Shown: piece after piece, positions 8,425-16,302 of the stretch | Numbering within the stretch: the stretch's first letter is position 1 | Layout of the letters: every line of letters starts with the position of its first letter | Origin: Frankia sp. AgB1.9 | Lineage (GTDB): Bacteria > Actinomycetota > Actinomycetes > Frankiales > Frankiaceae | Reading direction: 5' to 3' | Length of the DNA stretch: 45,754 nt | Assembly (NCBI RefSeq): GCF_016786355.1 | Contig: NZ_JADWYX010000072.1 | Coordinates: forward strand, 1 to 45,754 | The notes under the pieces: generated by a model | Told to the model about the DNA's origin: nothing | The model's database searches: none | The model's input: only the letters and a program-made list of their open reading frames with translations | Position numbers and translations under genes: made by a program

Positions 8425-8850
8425 TCAGAGCCGCAACAGACCCGCGGCAGTCGGCCGGAACCCGCATCGCGCGTAGAAGAGATCCAGCTGGGGTTCGTAG
8501 TCGACGTGCAGCCATTCGGCACCGTGAGCCTGGGCCTCGGCCGCGGCTGCTCGAACCAGCCGAATCCCGAGCCCCTGGCGGCGTTCGTCCGGGTGCACGG
8601 TGGTGTCCAGAAGGAAAGCGTGCACACCACCGTCACCCACGACGTTGACGAATCCGACGAGCCGCCCACCGCGACGTGCCGCGATCCACGTCAGGCTGCG
8701 GGCCAGGATCGGCGCGAACGACGTTGGCTGACGGTCCGCCCACGCCGCGCCAAACAGTTCGTTGAGCTCGGCGTCCGAGAGATCGGGCCGCACGAGCAGC
8801 ACCGTGCCGCCGGCCTGAGTCGGATCACCGGGCGCCACGCAGCGCAGCAT
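8425..8850 (-). CDS. GNAT family N-acetyltransferase
   Basis: The protein transfers an acetyl group from acetyl-CoA to an amine; its substrate is unknown. The GNAT fold is clear: VRPDLSDAELNELF at the N-terminus, the core strand LVGFVNVVGDGGVHAFLLDT, and the acetyl-CoA loop HPDERRQGLGIRLV (R-x-x-G-x-G/A type). Strand-helix ending EWLHVDYEPQLDLFYARCGF is typical. The start is uncertain. ATG 8850 gives 141 residues; GTG 8802 gives 125 and begins at the family core (VLLVRPDL). A longer open frame upstream would run into the divergent MFS promoter and is unlikely. Confidence 0.85.
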   Translation of the reverse strand: MLRCVAPGDPTQAGGTVLLVRPDLSDAELNELFGAAWADRQPTSFAPILARSLTWIAARRGGRLVGFVNVVGDGGVHAFLLDTTVHPDERRQGLGIRLVRAAAAEAQAHGAEWLHVDYEPQLDLFYARCGFRPTAAGLLRL

Positions 8851-8952
8851 GCCACGTGCCGCGCCGGTTGGATGCCCAGCCACCAGCCAGCCCGGCGGCT
8901 CGCCATTCCGGCCGCCGAGCACCCCTCGACGATCGTCATTGACTGCATTAGA

Positions 8953-8965
8953 GTCACTCACTGAC
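8953..8965. promoter_or_regulatory. Candidate operator upstream of MFS-tetR operon
   Basis: GTCA-CTCAC-TGAC is a short inverted repeat about 33 bp ahead of the MFS start codon. It lies close to a TTGACT element (8939-8944) that could be a -35 box. It is a plausible binding site for the TetR protein encoded at 10675, but the dyad is short. Confidence 0.4.
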
Positions 8966-8997
8966 AGATCGACGTCGAGTGACAGGAGGCGGTCGCG

Positions 8998-10674
8998 ATG
9001 GGTCGGAAGTGGTGGGCGCTCGGCGGGGTCGCGGTGGCGGTGTTCGTGGTCGGCCTGGACGGGACGGTGCTGTCGGTGGCGCTGCCGGTGCTCGCGCCGA
9101 GGCTGCACGGCTCGGCCACGGATCTGGTGTGGTTCTCCTCGGCGTACCTGCTGACCTGGGCCGCCGCGATGCTGCCGCTGGGCTCGCTCGGCGACCGGTA
9201 CGGGCGGCGCCGGGTGATGATCGGGTCGCTCGCCGCCTTCGGGGCGACCTCGGCCTGGGCGGCCTGGTCGGGATCGGCGGGGATGTTCATCGCCGCACGC
9301 GCCGTGGGCGGGATCGCCGGGGCCGGCATCGTGGTGATGGCGATGTCGGCGGTCACGGTCATGTTCACCGAGGAGGAGCGCCCGCGGGCGGTCGGGGTGT
9401 GGGCCGGGGTGAACTTCCTGGCGCTGCCGACCGGGCCGATCCTGGGCGGCTGGCTGCTCGACCGGTTCTGGTGGGGCTGGGTGTTCCTGATCAACGTGCC
9501 GGTCGTCGTTATCGCCCTGGTTGCCGTGGTCATGCTGGTACCCGAGTCCCGCGCCCCGAGGCAGGGCCGGCTCGACCTCGTCGGCATGGTGCTGTTCGGC
9601 GCGGGACTGGCCGGACTGGTCTACGGGTTCGCCGAGGCCGGCACCCGTGGCTGGGCCTCGGCGGTCGTGATCGCCGCGCTCGCCGCCGGCACGGTCCTCC
9701 TGACGGCCTTCGCGGTCCGGCAGCGCCCGTCGACCCCCGGCCCGGCCACGACAGCGGCGACGACCACGACACCGGCCTCGGTCCGGGTGCGGGAGCCGCT
9801 GGTCGACGTCAGCCTGTTCCGCATCCCCGAGTACGTCTGGGGCACGGTCCTGGCCTTCCTGTGCTCGCTGGCGATGATCGGGCTGCTGTTCACGCTGCCG
9901 CAGTACTTCCAGGCCGTGCTCGGGGTCGACTCGATCGGCTCGGGCCTGCGCCTGCTCCCGCTGCTCGGCGGGCTCGCCGTCGGCGCGGCCGGAGCCGAAC
10001 CACTCGCGAAGGCGATCAGCGCGAAGGCGGTGCTCGCCGGCGGCTTCGCCGTGATGGGCGCGGGCCTGATGGTCGGGGCGGCCACGGACATGTCCAGCGG
10101 CCTCGGGTTCCTGTCCCTCTGGACCCCGATCACCGGCGTCGGGATCGGCCTAGTGATCGCCACAGCGACCGCCGCGGCTCTCGGGCGCATCCCTGTCGCC
10201 CGGGCCGGCACGGCGTCGGCCCTCATCCAGGCGTTGCAGGACGCCGGCAGCCCGTTCGGCGCCGCCGTGCTCGGCACCGCCGCGCTGGCCAGCTACCGCG
10301 GGCACCTCGACACCACCGGACTGACCGCGGCTCAGGCCCGGGTCGCGCGTGGCGGGGTCTTCGACGGCGCGGCGCTGGCCGACCAGGTCCGCTCCCCCGC
10401 CCTGCTGGCCGGCGTCCGTTCGGCGTTCGTGAACGGCGTCGACACCGCTCTGCTGCTCTGCGGTGGGATAGCGTTCGCCGGGGCGCTGCTCGCGTTGCTG
10501 GTGTTCCCGCGACGGGCGACCATCGCCTCGTCAGCGGCCCCCGCCGTTGAAAGCCACGCCGACGAGCCGCTGGCGTCGTCGCTGGTACCGCGGCAGTCGG
10601 GTGTCGCCCAGCCGGGCGCCGCGGCGACGATCGAACCAGCACGTGGTGACGCCGTTGGCGATGGGAGCGCGTAG
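8998..10674 (+). CDS. DHA2-family MFS multidrug exporter, 14 TM
   Basis: This 558-residue membrane transporter has the DHA2 motif LDGTVLSVALPVLAP in TM1 and motif A GSLGDRYGRRRVMIG between TM2 and TM3. Motif C-like glycine/proline content lies in TM5 (LPTGPILGGWLLDRFWWGW). A Thr/Pro-rich cytoplasmic loop of about 25 residues (near 243-267) lies at the middle of the protein. AGGAGG (8984-8989) with an 8-nt spacer fixes ATG 8998. The stop TAG at 10672-10674 directly abuts the TTG start of the next gene, so transporter and repressor are translationally coupled. Probably drug efflux under its own TetR control. Confidence 0.92.
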   Translation: MGRKWWALGGVAVAVFVVGLDGTVLSVALPVLAPRLHGSATDLVWFSSAYLLTWAAAMLPLGSLGDRYGRRRVMIGSLAAFGATSAWAAWSGSAGMFIAARAVGGIAGAGIVVMAMSAVTVMFTEEERPRAVGVWAGVNFLALPTGPILGGWLLDRFWWGWVFLINVPVVVIALVAVVMLVPESRAPRQGRLDLVGMVLFGAGLAGLVYGFAEAGTRGWASAVVIAALAAGTVLLTAFAVRQRPSTPGPATTAATTTTPASVRVREPLVDVSLFRIPEYVWGTVLAFLCSLAMIGLLFTLPQYFQAVLGVDSIGSGLRLLPLLGGLAVGAAGAEPLAKAISAKAVLAGGFAVMGAGLMVGAATDMSSGLGFLSLWTPITGVGIGLVIATATAAALGRIPVARAGTASALIQALQDAGSPFGAAVLGTAALASYRGHLDTTGLTAAQARVARGGVFDGAALADQVRSPALLAGVRSAFVNGVDTALLLCGGIAFAGALLALLVFPRRATIASSAAPAVESHADEPLASSLVPRQSGVAQPGAAATIEPARGDAVGDGSA

Positions 10675-11274
10675 TTGTCGCAGGATCGGCCGTCGTGGCG
10701 CCAGACGCAGACGATCGCGCTCAAGCAGGCGATCCAGGCGACCGCGCTGCGCCTGTTCGCCGAACGCGGCTACGCCGAGACCACGGTCGGCATGATCGCG
10801 GACGAGGTCGGGATCGCGTCGCGGACCTGCTTCCGGCACTTCCCGACCAAGCCCGACCTCGTCCTGTGGGACGCGGCCGACTACGACCTGCTTGCTCATT
10901 TCCGCGCCCGCCCCGCCGGCGAGGGCGTCCTGACGGCCTTCCGCGCGGCCCTGCGCGCCGGCTACGCCACCCTGAGCTCCGAGCAGCGTGACCTGGAGCA
11001 GCACCGCACCAAGCTCATCGCCGCGATACCCGAGGTCCGCGCGGCGCACCTGGATCACCTCACCTCGGCCCTGCGCGAGTTCACCCTGGCCGTGGCCGAG
11101 CGGGCCGGACGGACGCCGGACGACGGCGACGTCGTGGCGGTGAGCGGCGCCATCATCGGCATCCTGATGATCAGTCAGCTCCCCGCGGTCGAGCGATCCT
11201 CGCCGGATCCGGACCCGGCCACGGTGCTCGACGATGCCCTGGCCCGGCTACAGCAAGGATTCGGCGCCCTCTGA
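10675..11274 (+). CDS. TetR/AcrR family regulator coupled to the MFS gene
   Basis: The 199-residue TetR protein has an HTH reading ALRLFAERGYAETTVGMIAD, EVGIASRTCFRHFPTK and PDLVLWD. It starts with TTG immediately after the upstream stop codon (TAG-TTG), with GGGAG about 10 bases before, so its translation depends on ribosomes finishing the exporter. The arrangement suggests a repressor that keeps pace with pump expression. The ligand is unknown. Confidence 0.88.
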   Translation: MSQDRPSWRQTQTIALKQAIQATALRLFAERGYAETTVGMIADEVGIASRTCFRHFPTKPDLVLWDAADYDLLAHFRARPAGEGVLTAFRAALRAGYATLSSEQRDLEQHRTKLIAAIPEVRAAHLDHLTSALREFTLAVAERAGRTPDDGDVVAVSGAIIGILMISQLPAVERSSPDPDPATVLDDALARLQQGFGAL

Positions 11275-11298
11275 CCAGGACGCGCACGGATCTGTTTG

Positions 11299-11328
11299 TT
11301 GACAAACCCAACCGAGTTGGTTGACTAT
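11299..11328 (+). promoter_or_regulatory. Promoter of the sulfur operon with internal dyad
   Basis: TTGACA (11299-11304) and GACTAT (11323-11328) are spaced by 18 bp and resemble a housekeeping actinobacterial promoter. Transcription would begin around 11335-11336, on the GTG of the leader peptide. The spacer holds an inverted repeat CCAAC-CGA-GTTGG (11308-11320), well placed for a repressor. Both assignments are inferred from sequence. Confidence 0.55.
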
Positions 11329-11335
11329 CGGCATC

Positions 11336-11422
11336 GTGTCGACGATTGAGTGCCGCGCGGGCCTGACCCTGCGCCGTTGCGTCGACTTCGAGCGCGTCAG
11401 CAGCGCGCTGTGTTCGGGCTGA
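11336..11422 (+). CDS. Cys-containing leader peptide (cysteine attenuation type)
   Basis: This is a 28-residue ORF with GTG start whose C-terminus reads RRCVDFERVSSALCSG and stops. The R-R-x-V-D-x-x-R-x-S-S-A-x-C pattern matches short leader peptides found ahead of sulfur genes in actinobacteria, where ribosome stalling at Cys codons reports cysteine starvation. Three cysteine codons occur (TGC, TGC, TGT). There is no Shine-Dalgarno, and the predicted +1 falls on the GTG, so a leaderless start is likely. It lies 161 bp upstream of ssuA. The family match is from memory, not from a search. Confidence 0.72.
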   Translation: MSTIECRAGLTLRRCVDFERVSSALCSG

Positions 11423-11453
11423 CGACCGACCTCGCCCCGACACTCTGACCCCT

Positions 11454-11484
11454 GGGCCAACCAAGGCCCCTAAGGCAGCTGGCC
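11454..11484 (+). promoter_or_regulatory. Possible competing hairpins downstream of the leader ORF
   Basis: GGGCC (11454-11458) can pair with GGCCC (11465-11469), while the overlapping GGCCA (11455-11459) can pair instead with TGGCC (11480-11484). Two mutually exclusive short stems after a Cys leader peptide would suit attenuation. The stems are only 5 bp in GC-rich DNA, so this is weak evidence. Confidence 0.25.
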
Positions 11485-11583
11485 GTTGTGCCGCGTGCCC
11501 CCTTCTCGCATGTCCACCTGCCGTACCCCACGCCCTAGCCCCGTCGTGGTCGGCGCCTGTCCTGCTGCCTGAAATGGATCTCC

Positions 11584-12648
11584 GTGCGTTCACGCCTCGC
11601 TTTTCGCGCCGCCTGCGCTTTCGTCGTCGCCGCCTCGCTGACCGTGGGCGCCACGGCCTGCAAGAGCGGTGCGTCGACCCGTTCCGGTGACAGCGCACCC
11701 GCCTCCGCCACGGCCACCCAGGTGGCCCTGAGCACGACCATCCCGGCCGGTACGACCCTGCGGGTGGGTGACCAGCTGGACTTCCTGAAGAACCTGCTGC
11801 AGCTGTCCGGCCAGGACACCAACTTTCCCTACAAGGTCGAGTACTCGACCTTCATCGGCGGCCCGCCGATGCTGCAGGCCTTCGAGGCCGGAGCGCTCGA
11901 CACCGGCTTCGTCGGCAGCACTCCGCTGATCTTCGCGCAGGCCGGGAAGCAGGGGCTGCACGCGGTGGCCGGCTTCCAGTACAAGACGGGCAGCTACCAG
12001 CTCGTCAGCGCGCCCGGCCACACCGACATCACCGGCTGGGCGTCGCTGAAGGGCAAGAAGGTCGCCTACCAGAAGGGCACCGCGGGCGAGGCCGTGCTGC
12101 TCCAGGCCCTCGACAGCGCCGGGCTGAAGCTGTCCGACGTCACCTCGGTCGACATCCCGCAGACCCAGGTCGCCGCGGCGCTGCAGAGCGGCTCCGTCGA
12201 CGCCGGCCTGTCGATCGAGCCGCTGACCAGTGCGTTCCTCGCCAAGAACCCCACCGCGAAGAACGTGGCGACGACGACGGCGCTGCCTGACCGGTCGAAC
12301 TTCGTCATCGCCAACGACGCCACGCTCGCGAGCCCGGCCAAGACCGCCGCCGAGGCCGACTACATCACCCGGCTGGTGAAGGCGTGGGCGTACCTCGGCG
12401 AGCACCCGGGCGTCTACACGAACGCCATCTACGTGAAGCTGTACGGCCTGACCCCGCAGCGCGCGAACGAGATCGTCGCCGACACCGGCACGCCTACCTT
12501 CTTCCAGCTCCCCGGTGGGATCGTCGCTCCGCAGCAGCGGCTGGCCGACCTCTTCCAGAGCGCGGGCGAGATCCCGGCGAAGGTCGACGTCTCCGAGGAG
12601 TTCGACTCCCGGTTCAACCAGGTCGTCGCGAAGGCCCAGGGCCAGTGA
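11584..12648 (+). CDS. ssuA: Aliphatic sulfonate ABC transporter, substrate-binding lipoprotein
   Basis: The 354-residue extracytoplasmic receptor has an Arg-rich N-terminus, a hydrophobic core and the lipobox VGATAC. Cys26 would be lipidated, anchoring it to the outer face of the membrane. The mature part has SsuA/NMT1 features: EYSTFIGGPPMLQAFEAGAL, DTGFVGSTPLIFAQA, LKGKKVAYQKGTAGEAVL and AALQSGSVDAGLSIEP. GTG 11584 is the most likely start; the nearby ATG at 11574 is out of frame. The stop overlaps the GTG of ssuC. First gene of ssuA-ssuC-ssuB-tauD, downstream of the leader peptide. Confidence 0.93.
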   Translation: MRSRLAFRAACAFVVAASLTVGATACKSGASTRSGDSAPASATATQVALSTTIPAGTTLRVGDQLDFLKNLLQLSGQDTNFPYKVEYSTFIGGPPMLQAFEAGALDTGFVGSTPLIFAQAGKQGLHAVAGFQYKTGSYQLVSAPGHTDITGWASLKGKKVAYQKGTAGEAVLLQALDSAGLKLSDVTSVDIPQTQVAAALQSGSVDAGLSIEPLTSAFLAKNPTAKNVATTTALPDRSNFVIANDATLASPAKTAAEADYITRLVKAWAYLGEHPGVYTNAIYVKLYGLTPQRANEIVADTGTPTFFQLPGGIVAPQQRLADLFQSAGEIPAKVDVSEEFDSRFNQVVAKAQGQ

Positions 12649-13535
12649 CGGTCACCGAGACCGGCCAGGCGCTGAGCGCCGAGCCCGTGACCGCCAAGCC
12701 GGTCCTCGCGGCCGCCGCACCAGCGCGCGGCCTGGTCCGGCTGCCGACGCGCCGGCCCGACGAGGCAGCCGGCTCGCGCTGGCGGGTTCCCCGTGGCGTC
12801 GAGCGGCTGGCGGGGGTGGTGCTGCTGTTCGCGGGCTGGCAGCTGGCGTCGAGCGCCGGCTGGCTCAGCCCGCGGGTGCTCGCCGGCCCGTCCGCGGTGG
12901 TCACCGTGGGCTGGGACCTCGCCAGGGACGGCACGCTGTGGGCGGCCCTCCAGGCGTCGCTGTGGCGGGTGCTCTGGGGACTCGGCCTGGGCGTCCCGAT
13001 CGGCGTGGTCCTCGCGCTCGCGTCCGGGCTGACCCGGGTCGGCGACGACCTGGTCGACGCGAACATCCAGATGCTGCGCTTCGTGCCGATCATCGGCATC
13101 CAGCCGCTGCTCATCCTGTGGCTCGGTCTCGGCGAGACCGCGAAGATCAGCCTGATCGTGATGGGTGTGGCGTTCCCGATCTACGTGAACACCTCGGTGG
13201 CCATCAAGTCGCTGCACCCGGGCTATCGGGAGCTCGCGGACGTCGCCGGGCTCGGCCGCGCCGGGCTGATCCGTCACGTGGTCATCCCGGGCGCGCTGCC
13301 CAGCTTCCTTGTCGGACTTCGGCTCGCGGCGGCCGTGGCCTGGCTGCTGCTGGTGTTCGCCGAGCAGCTGAACGCCCACAGCGGGATCGGCTATCTCATG
13401 ATCCGCGCGCAGACGTTCTTCCAGTCGGACGTGATCGTGCTCTGTCTCGTCATCTACGCCCTGCTCGGCCTGATCACGGACGGGCTGATCCGACTTCTCG
13501 ACAGGAGGGTCCTGCGGTGGCAGCCGGGACGCTGA
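12645..13535 (+). CDS. ssuC: Sulfonate ABC transporter permease
   Basis: The 296-residue BPD-type permease starts at GTG 12645, overlapping the ssuA stop as GTGA, so the two are translationally coupled. A polar Ala/Pro/Arg-rich N-terminal tail of about 50 residues precedes the first membrane segment (LAGVVLLFAGWQLASSAG). The EAA loop that contacts the ATPase is ELADVAGLGRAGLIRHVVIP followed by GALP. Other segments (RFVPIIGIQPLLILWLGLGE) are characteristic of SsuC/TauC. Its 3' end overlaps ssuB by 19 bp. Confidence 0.93.
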   Translation: MTVTETGQALSAEPVTAKPVLAAAAPARGLVRLPTRRPDEAAGSRWRVPRGVERLAGVVLLFAGWQLASSAGWLSPRVLAGPSAVVTVGWDLARDGTLWAALQASLWRVLWGLGLGVPIGVVLALASGLTRVGDDLVDANIQMLRFVPIIGIQPLLILWLGLGETAKISLIVMGVAFPIYVNTSVAIKSLHPGYRELADVAGLGRAGLIRHVVIPGALPSFLVGLRLAAAVAWLLLVFAEQLNAHSGIGYLMIRAQTFFQSDVIVLCLVIYALLGLITDGLIRLLDRRVLRWQPGR

Positions 13536-14332
13536 TTGCACGCACCACGGGAGCGGCCCAGGACGCGGCGGGCACGACGTCGGCGGCCGCTGACGCCGGC
13601 TTCGTCACGCGGAACCTCACCCGGTCGTTCGGGCCGCGCCAGGTACTGCGCGGCATCGACCTCGAAGCCGCGCCCGGCCAGTTCGTGGCGTTGCTCGGCC
13701 GCAGCGGCTCCGGCAAGAGCACGCTGCTGCGCGCCCTGGCCGGTCTCGACTCCGAGGCCGGAGGCGAGATCCTCGTTCCGGAGCGCCGGGCCGTCGTCTT
13801 CCAGGACCCGCGGCTGCTGCCGTGGAAGAGCGTGCTGGACAACGTGACCCTTGGTCAGCGCGGCGCGGCGGCGGCCGAACGCGGTCGCGCGGCGCTGGAC
13901 GAGGTCGGGCTCACCGGCCACGAGCGGGACTGGCCGAAGACCCTCTCCGGCGGCGAGGCGCAGCGGGCGGCGCTCGCGCGGGCCCTCGTCCGCGAGCCCG
14001 CGCTGCTCCTGCTCGACGAGCCCTTCGGCGCGCTCGACGCCCTCACCCGGATCAGGATGCACGCGCTGGTGCAGGAGCTGTGCAGCCGGCACCGGCCGAC
14101 CGTCCTGCTCGTGACCCACGACGTCGACGAAGCGGTCCTGCTGGCCGACCGGGTGCTGGTCCTCACCGACGGGCACATCTCGCTCGACGTCCCGGTCGAG
14201 CTGCCCAGCCCTCGGCTGCGCGGCGACGGGGCCTTCACCGCGTTGCGTTCACGGCTGCTGCGCGAGCTCGGCATCGACGAGAGCGCCGCCGGCGCCCACG
14301 CGCCGTCCGCGCAGGTACCGCACTCCGGCTGA
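13517..14332 (+). CDS. ssuB: Sulfonate ABC transporter ATP-binding protein
   Basis: The 271-residue ATPase energises sulfonate import. Walker A is GRSGSGKS, the Q-loop is VVFQDPRLLPWKSVLDNV (typical of SsuB/TauB/NrtD), the signature is LSGGEAQR, Walker B is LLLLDEPFGALD and the switch histidine is in VTHD. GTG 13517 is supported by AGGAGG at 13503-13508 with an 8-nt spacer. It overlaps the end of ssuC. About 28 Ala/Thr-rich residues precede the ABC domain. Confidence 0.95.
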   Translation: MAAGTLIARTTGAAQDAAGTTSAAADAGFVTRNLTRSFGPRQVLRGIDLEAAPGQFVALLGRSGSGKSTLLRALAGLDSEAGGEILVPERRAVVFQDPRLLPWKSVLDNVTLGQRGAAAAERGRAALDEVGLTGHERDWPKTLSGGEAQRAALARALVREPALLLLDEPFGALDALTRIRMHALVQELCSRHRPTVLLVTHDVDEAVLLADRVLVLTDGHISLDVPVELPSPRLRGDGAFTALRSRLLRELGIDESAAGAHAPSAQVPHSG

Positions 14333-14397
14333 ACCGAGCGGCCGCCTGCCCGCCAGCGGCGTCCCACCCTCGACCCACCTTCGCAAGGAGACCTGCC

Positions 14398-15306
14398 ATG
14401 ACCATCACCGCGCCAGAAGCCCCAGCCGCCGCCCCGGCACTCGACGTCCCCTTCGAGGTCATCCCGCTCTCCGGCAACCTCGGGGCCGAGATCCCCGGCC
14501 TCGACCTCCGTGCCCTCGACGACGACACGATCGCGGCGGTCCGCGCCGCCTGGCTGCATTACAAGGTGGTCTTCTTCCCGGGCCAGGACCTGACCCCGCA
14601 GGACCACCTCGCCTTCGCCCGCCGCTTCGGCGAGCCGACGGAGGGCCATCCGGTCATCCCGGGCCTGCCCGACCAGCCCGAGGTGTTCCAGATCGACTAC
14701 ACCCAGGCCAGGGAGCTGGCGGCGGCCTACGGCGACGTCAGCGACGTCTCGCGCGGACTGCACTGGCACACCGACGTGACCTTCGTACGGCGCCCGCCGC
14801 TCGGCTCCATCCTGCGGGCCGTCGAGGTTCCCCGGGCCGGCGGCGACACGCTGTTCTCCAACCAGGAGGCGGCCTTCGACGACCTCAGCCCGGCGCTCCA
14901 GGAGTTCCTGAGCACGCTGACCGCCGTGCACGACGGCCAGGACCAGTTCAAGGTCATCCTCGACCTGATCGGCGAGGGCACCTGGGAAGGCAAGACCTTC
15001 ACGAAGCTGGAGCCGGTCGAGCACCCGGTCGTGCGTACCCACCCGGAGACCGGAAAGCGGTCGCTTTTCGTGAACCCGGGCTTCACCTCGCGCATCAAGG
15101 AGCTGAAGCGCACCGAGAGCGACGCGCTGCTCGCGTACCTCTTCCAGCATTCGGTGCGCCCGGAGTTCACGGTGCGCTACCACTGGCAGCCGGGGACCAT
15201 CGCCTTCTGGGACAACCGGGCCACCCAGCACGCCGTCGTCGGCGACTATGGTGACCACCGCCGCGTGATCCAGCGCGTCACCCTGCGCGGCGACGAACCC
15301 CGCTAA
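14398..15306 (+). CDS. TauD/AtsK-family Fe(II)/2-oxoglutarate dioxygenase
   Basis: The 302-residue enzyme is predicted to hydroxylate a sulfonate or alkyl sulfate next to the sulfur-bearing group so that sulfite or sulfate leaves. The iron ligands are H124 and D126 (LHWHTDVTF) and distal H278 (ATQHAVV). The C-terminal Arg in RRVIQRVTL would bind 2-oxoglutarate. AAGGAG (14385-14390) with a 7-nt spacer sets ATG 14398, 65 bp after ssuB. Its place in an ssu operon supports desulfonation. Taurine versus alkyl sulfate specificity is not resolvable by eye, and AtsK-type activity is quite possible. Confidence 0.9.
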   Translation: MTITAPEAPAAAPALDVPFEVIPLSGNLGAEIPGLDLRALDDDTIAAVRAAWLHYKVVFFPGQDLTPQDHLAFARRFGEPTEGHPVIPGLPDQPEVFQIDYTQARELAAAYGDVSDVSRGLHWHTDVTFVRRPPLGSILRAVEVPRAGGDTLFSNQEAAFDDLSPALQEFLSTLTAVHDGQDQFKVILDLIGEGTWEGKTFTKLEPVEHPVVRTHPETGKRSLFVNPGFTSRIKELKRTESDALLAYLFQHSVRPEFTVRYHWQPGTIAFWDNRATQHAVVGDYGDHRRVIQRVTLRGDEPR

Positions 15307-15399
15307 CGCTCGAACACGCGGCCATTCCCGGGCGGAGTTGCCGGGCTGTTCTCCGGCGCGCACGTCGTCTCCTTCGTCTCGTTCCCTGAAAGGGTTCTC

Positions 15400-16278
15400 A
15401 TGCTTCGCCCTCGTCCGCGCCGATCGCGGTCGTTCGCCGTCGTCGCCGCCACTGCCACCGCGGCGGCGGTTCTCGCGCTCGCCGCGTGCGCCTCCGACGC
15501 CTCGCCGACGGCCGCCGCGCCGTCGCCCGGCGCGACCGGGATCGCCGCGCTGCACCTGGTACACCCGGGGCAGCTGACCGTCGCGACGGACTCGCCGGCC
15601 TATGACCCGTGGTTCTCCAACAACGACCCGGCCAACGGGCTGGGCTACGAGAGCGCCGTCGCCTACGCGGTCGCCGGCCAGCTCGGTTTCACCAAGGACC
15701 AGGTGAAGTGGGTGAGCGAGCCGTTCGACAAGTCGTTCGCGCCCGGCGCCAAGAACTTTGACTTCGACGTCAACCAGATCTCCATCACCGCCGACCGCAA
15801 GCAGGCCGTCGACTTCAGCACCGGCTACTACGACGTCGCCCAGGCGATTGTCGCGCTGAAGTCCAGCAAGATCGCCGGGGCGAAGTCGCTCGCCGACCTC
15901 AAGGACGCGAAGCTCGGCGCCCCGGTCGGCACGACCAGCCTCGATGCCATCACCGAGAAGGTGAAGCCGACGACGCCGGCCGCCGTGTTCAACGACGTCA
16001 ACGACGCCAAGAGCGCGCTGGAGAACGGCCAGATCGACGGCATCGTCGTGGACCTGCCGACCGGCTTCTACCTGACCGCGGCGGAGATCGACAACTCCGT
16101 GATCGTCGGCCAGTTCCCGTCGACCGGCACGCCGGAGCAGTTCGGCCTGCTGTTCGAGAAGGGAAACCCGCTGGTCAAGAACGTCGACACGGCCCTCGCG
16201 AAACTGACGGCCAACGGCGACCTGGACACCCTGCAGAACCGCTACCTGGCCAGCGCCGGAGCGCCGGTGCTCAAGTAG
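15400..16278 (+). CDS. Amino-acid-type ABC transporter substrate-binding lipoprotein
   Basis: The 292-residue SBP_bac_3 family receptor carries a signal peptide ending in lipobox LALAAC. The mature domain begins HPGQLTVATDSPAYDPWFSN and includes GLGYESAVAYAVAGQLGF, FDFDVNQISITADRKQAVDF and LGAPVGTTSLDAITE, the classic HisJ/FliY pattern. ATG 15400 follows AAAGGG. It sits 93 bp after the dioxygenase and heads its own SBP-permease-ATPase set. Location in a sulfur block suggests cystine, methionine or another sulfur-containing amino acid as ligand; that is inference. Confidence 0.9.
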   Translation: MLRPRPRRSRSFAVVAATATAAAVLALAACASDASPTAAAPSPGATGIAALHLVHPGQLTVATDSPAYDPWFSNNDPANGLGYESAVAYAVAGQLGFTKDQVKWVSEPFDKSFAPGAKNFDFDVNQISITADRKQAVDFSTGYYDVAQAIVALKSSKIAGAKSLADLKDAKLGAPVGTTSLDAITEKVKPTTPAAVFNDVNDAKSALENGQIDGIVVDLPTGFYLTAAEIDNSVIVGQFPSTGTPEQFGLLFEKGNPLVKNVDTALAKLTANGDLDTLQNRYLASAGAPVLK

Positions 16279-16302
16279 CCGGCATCTAGTAGACATCGTC
16301 GG

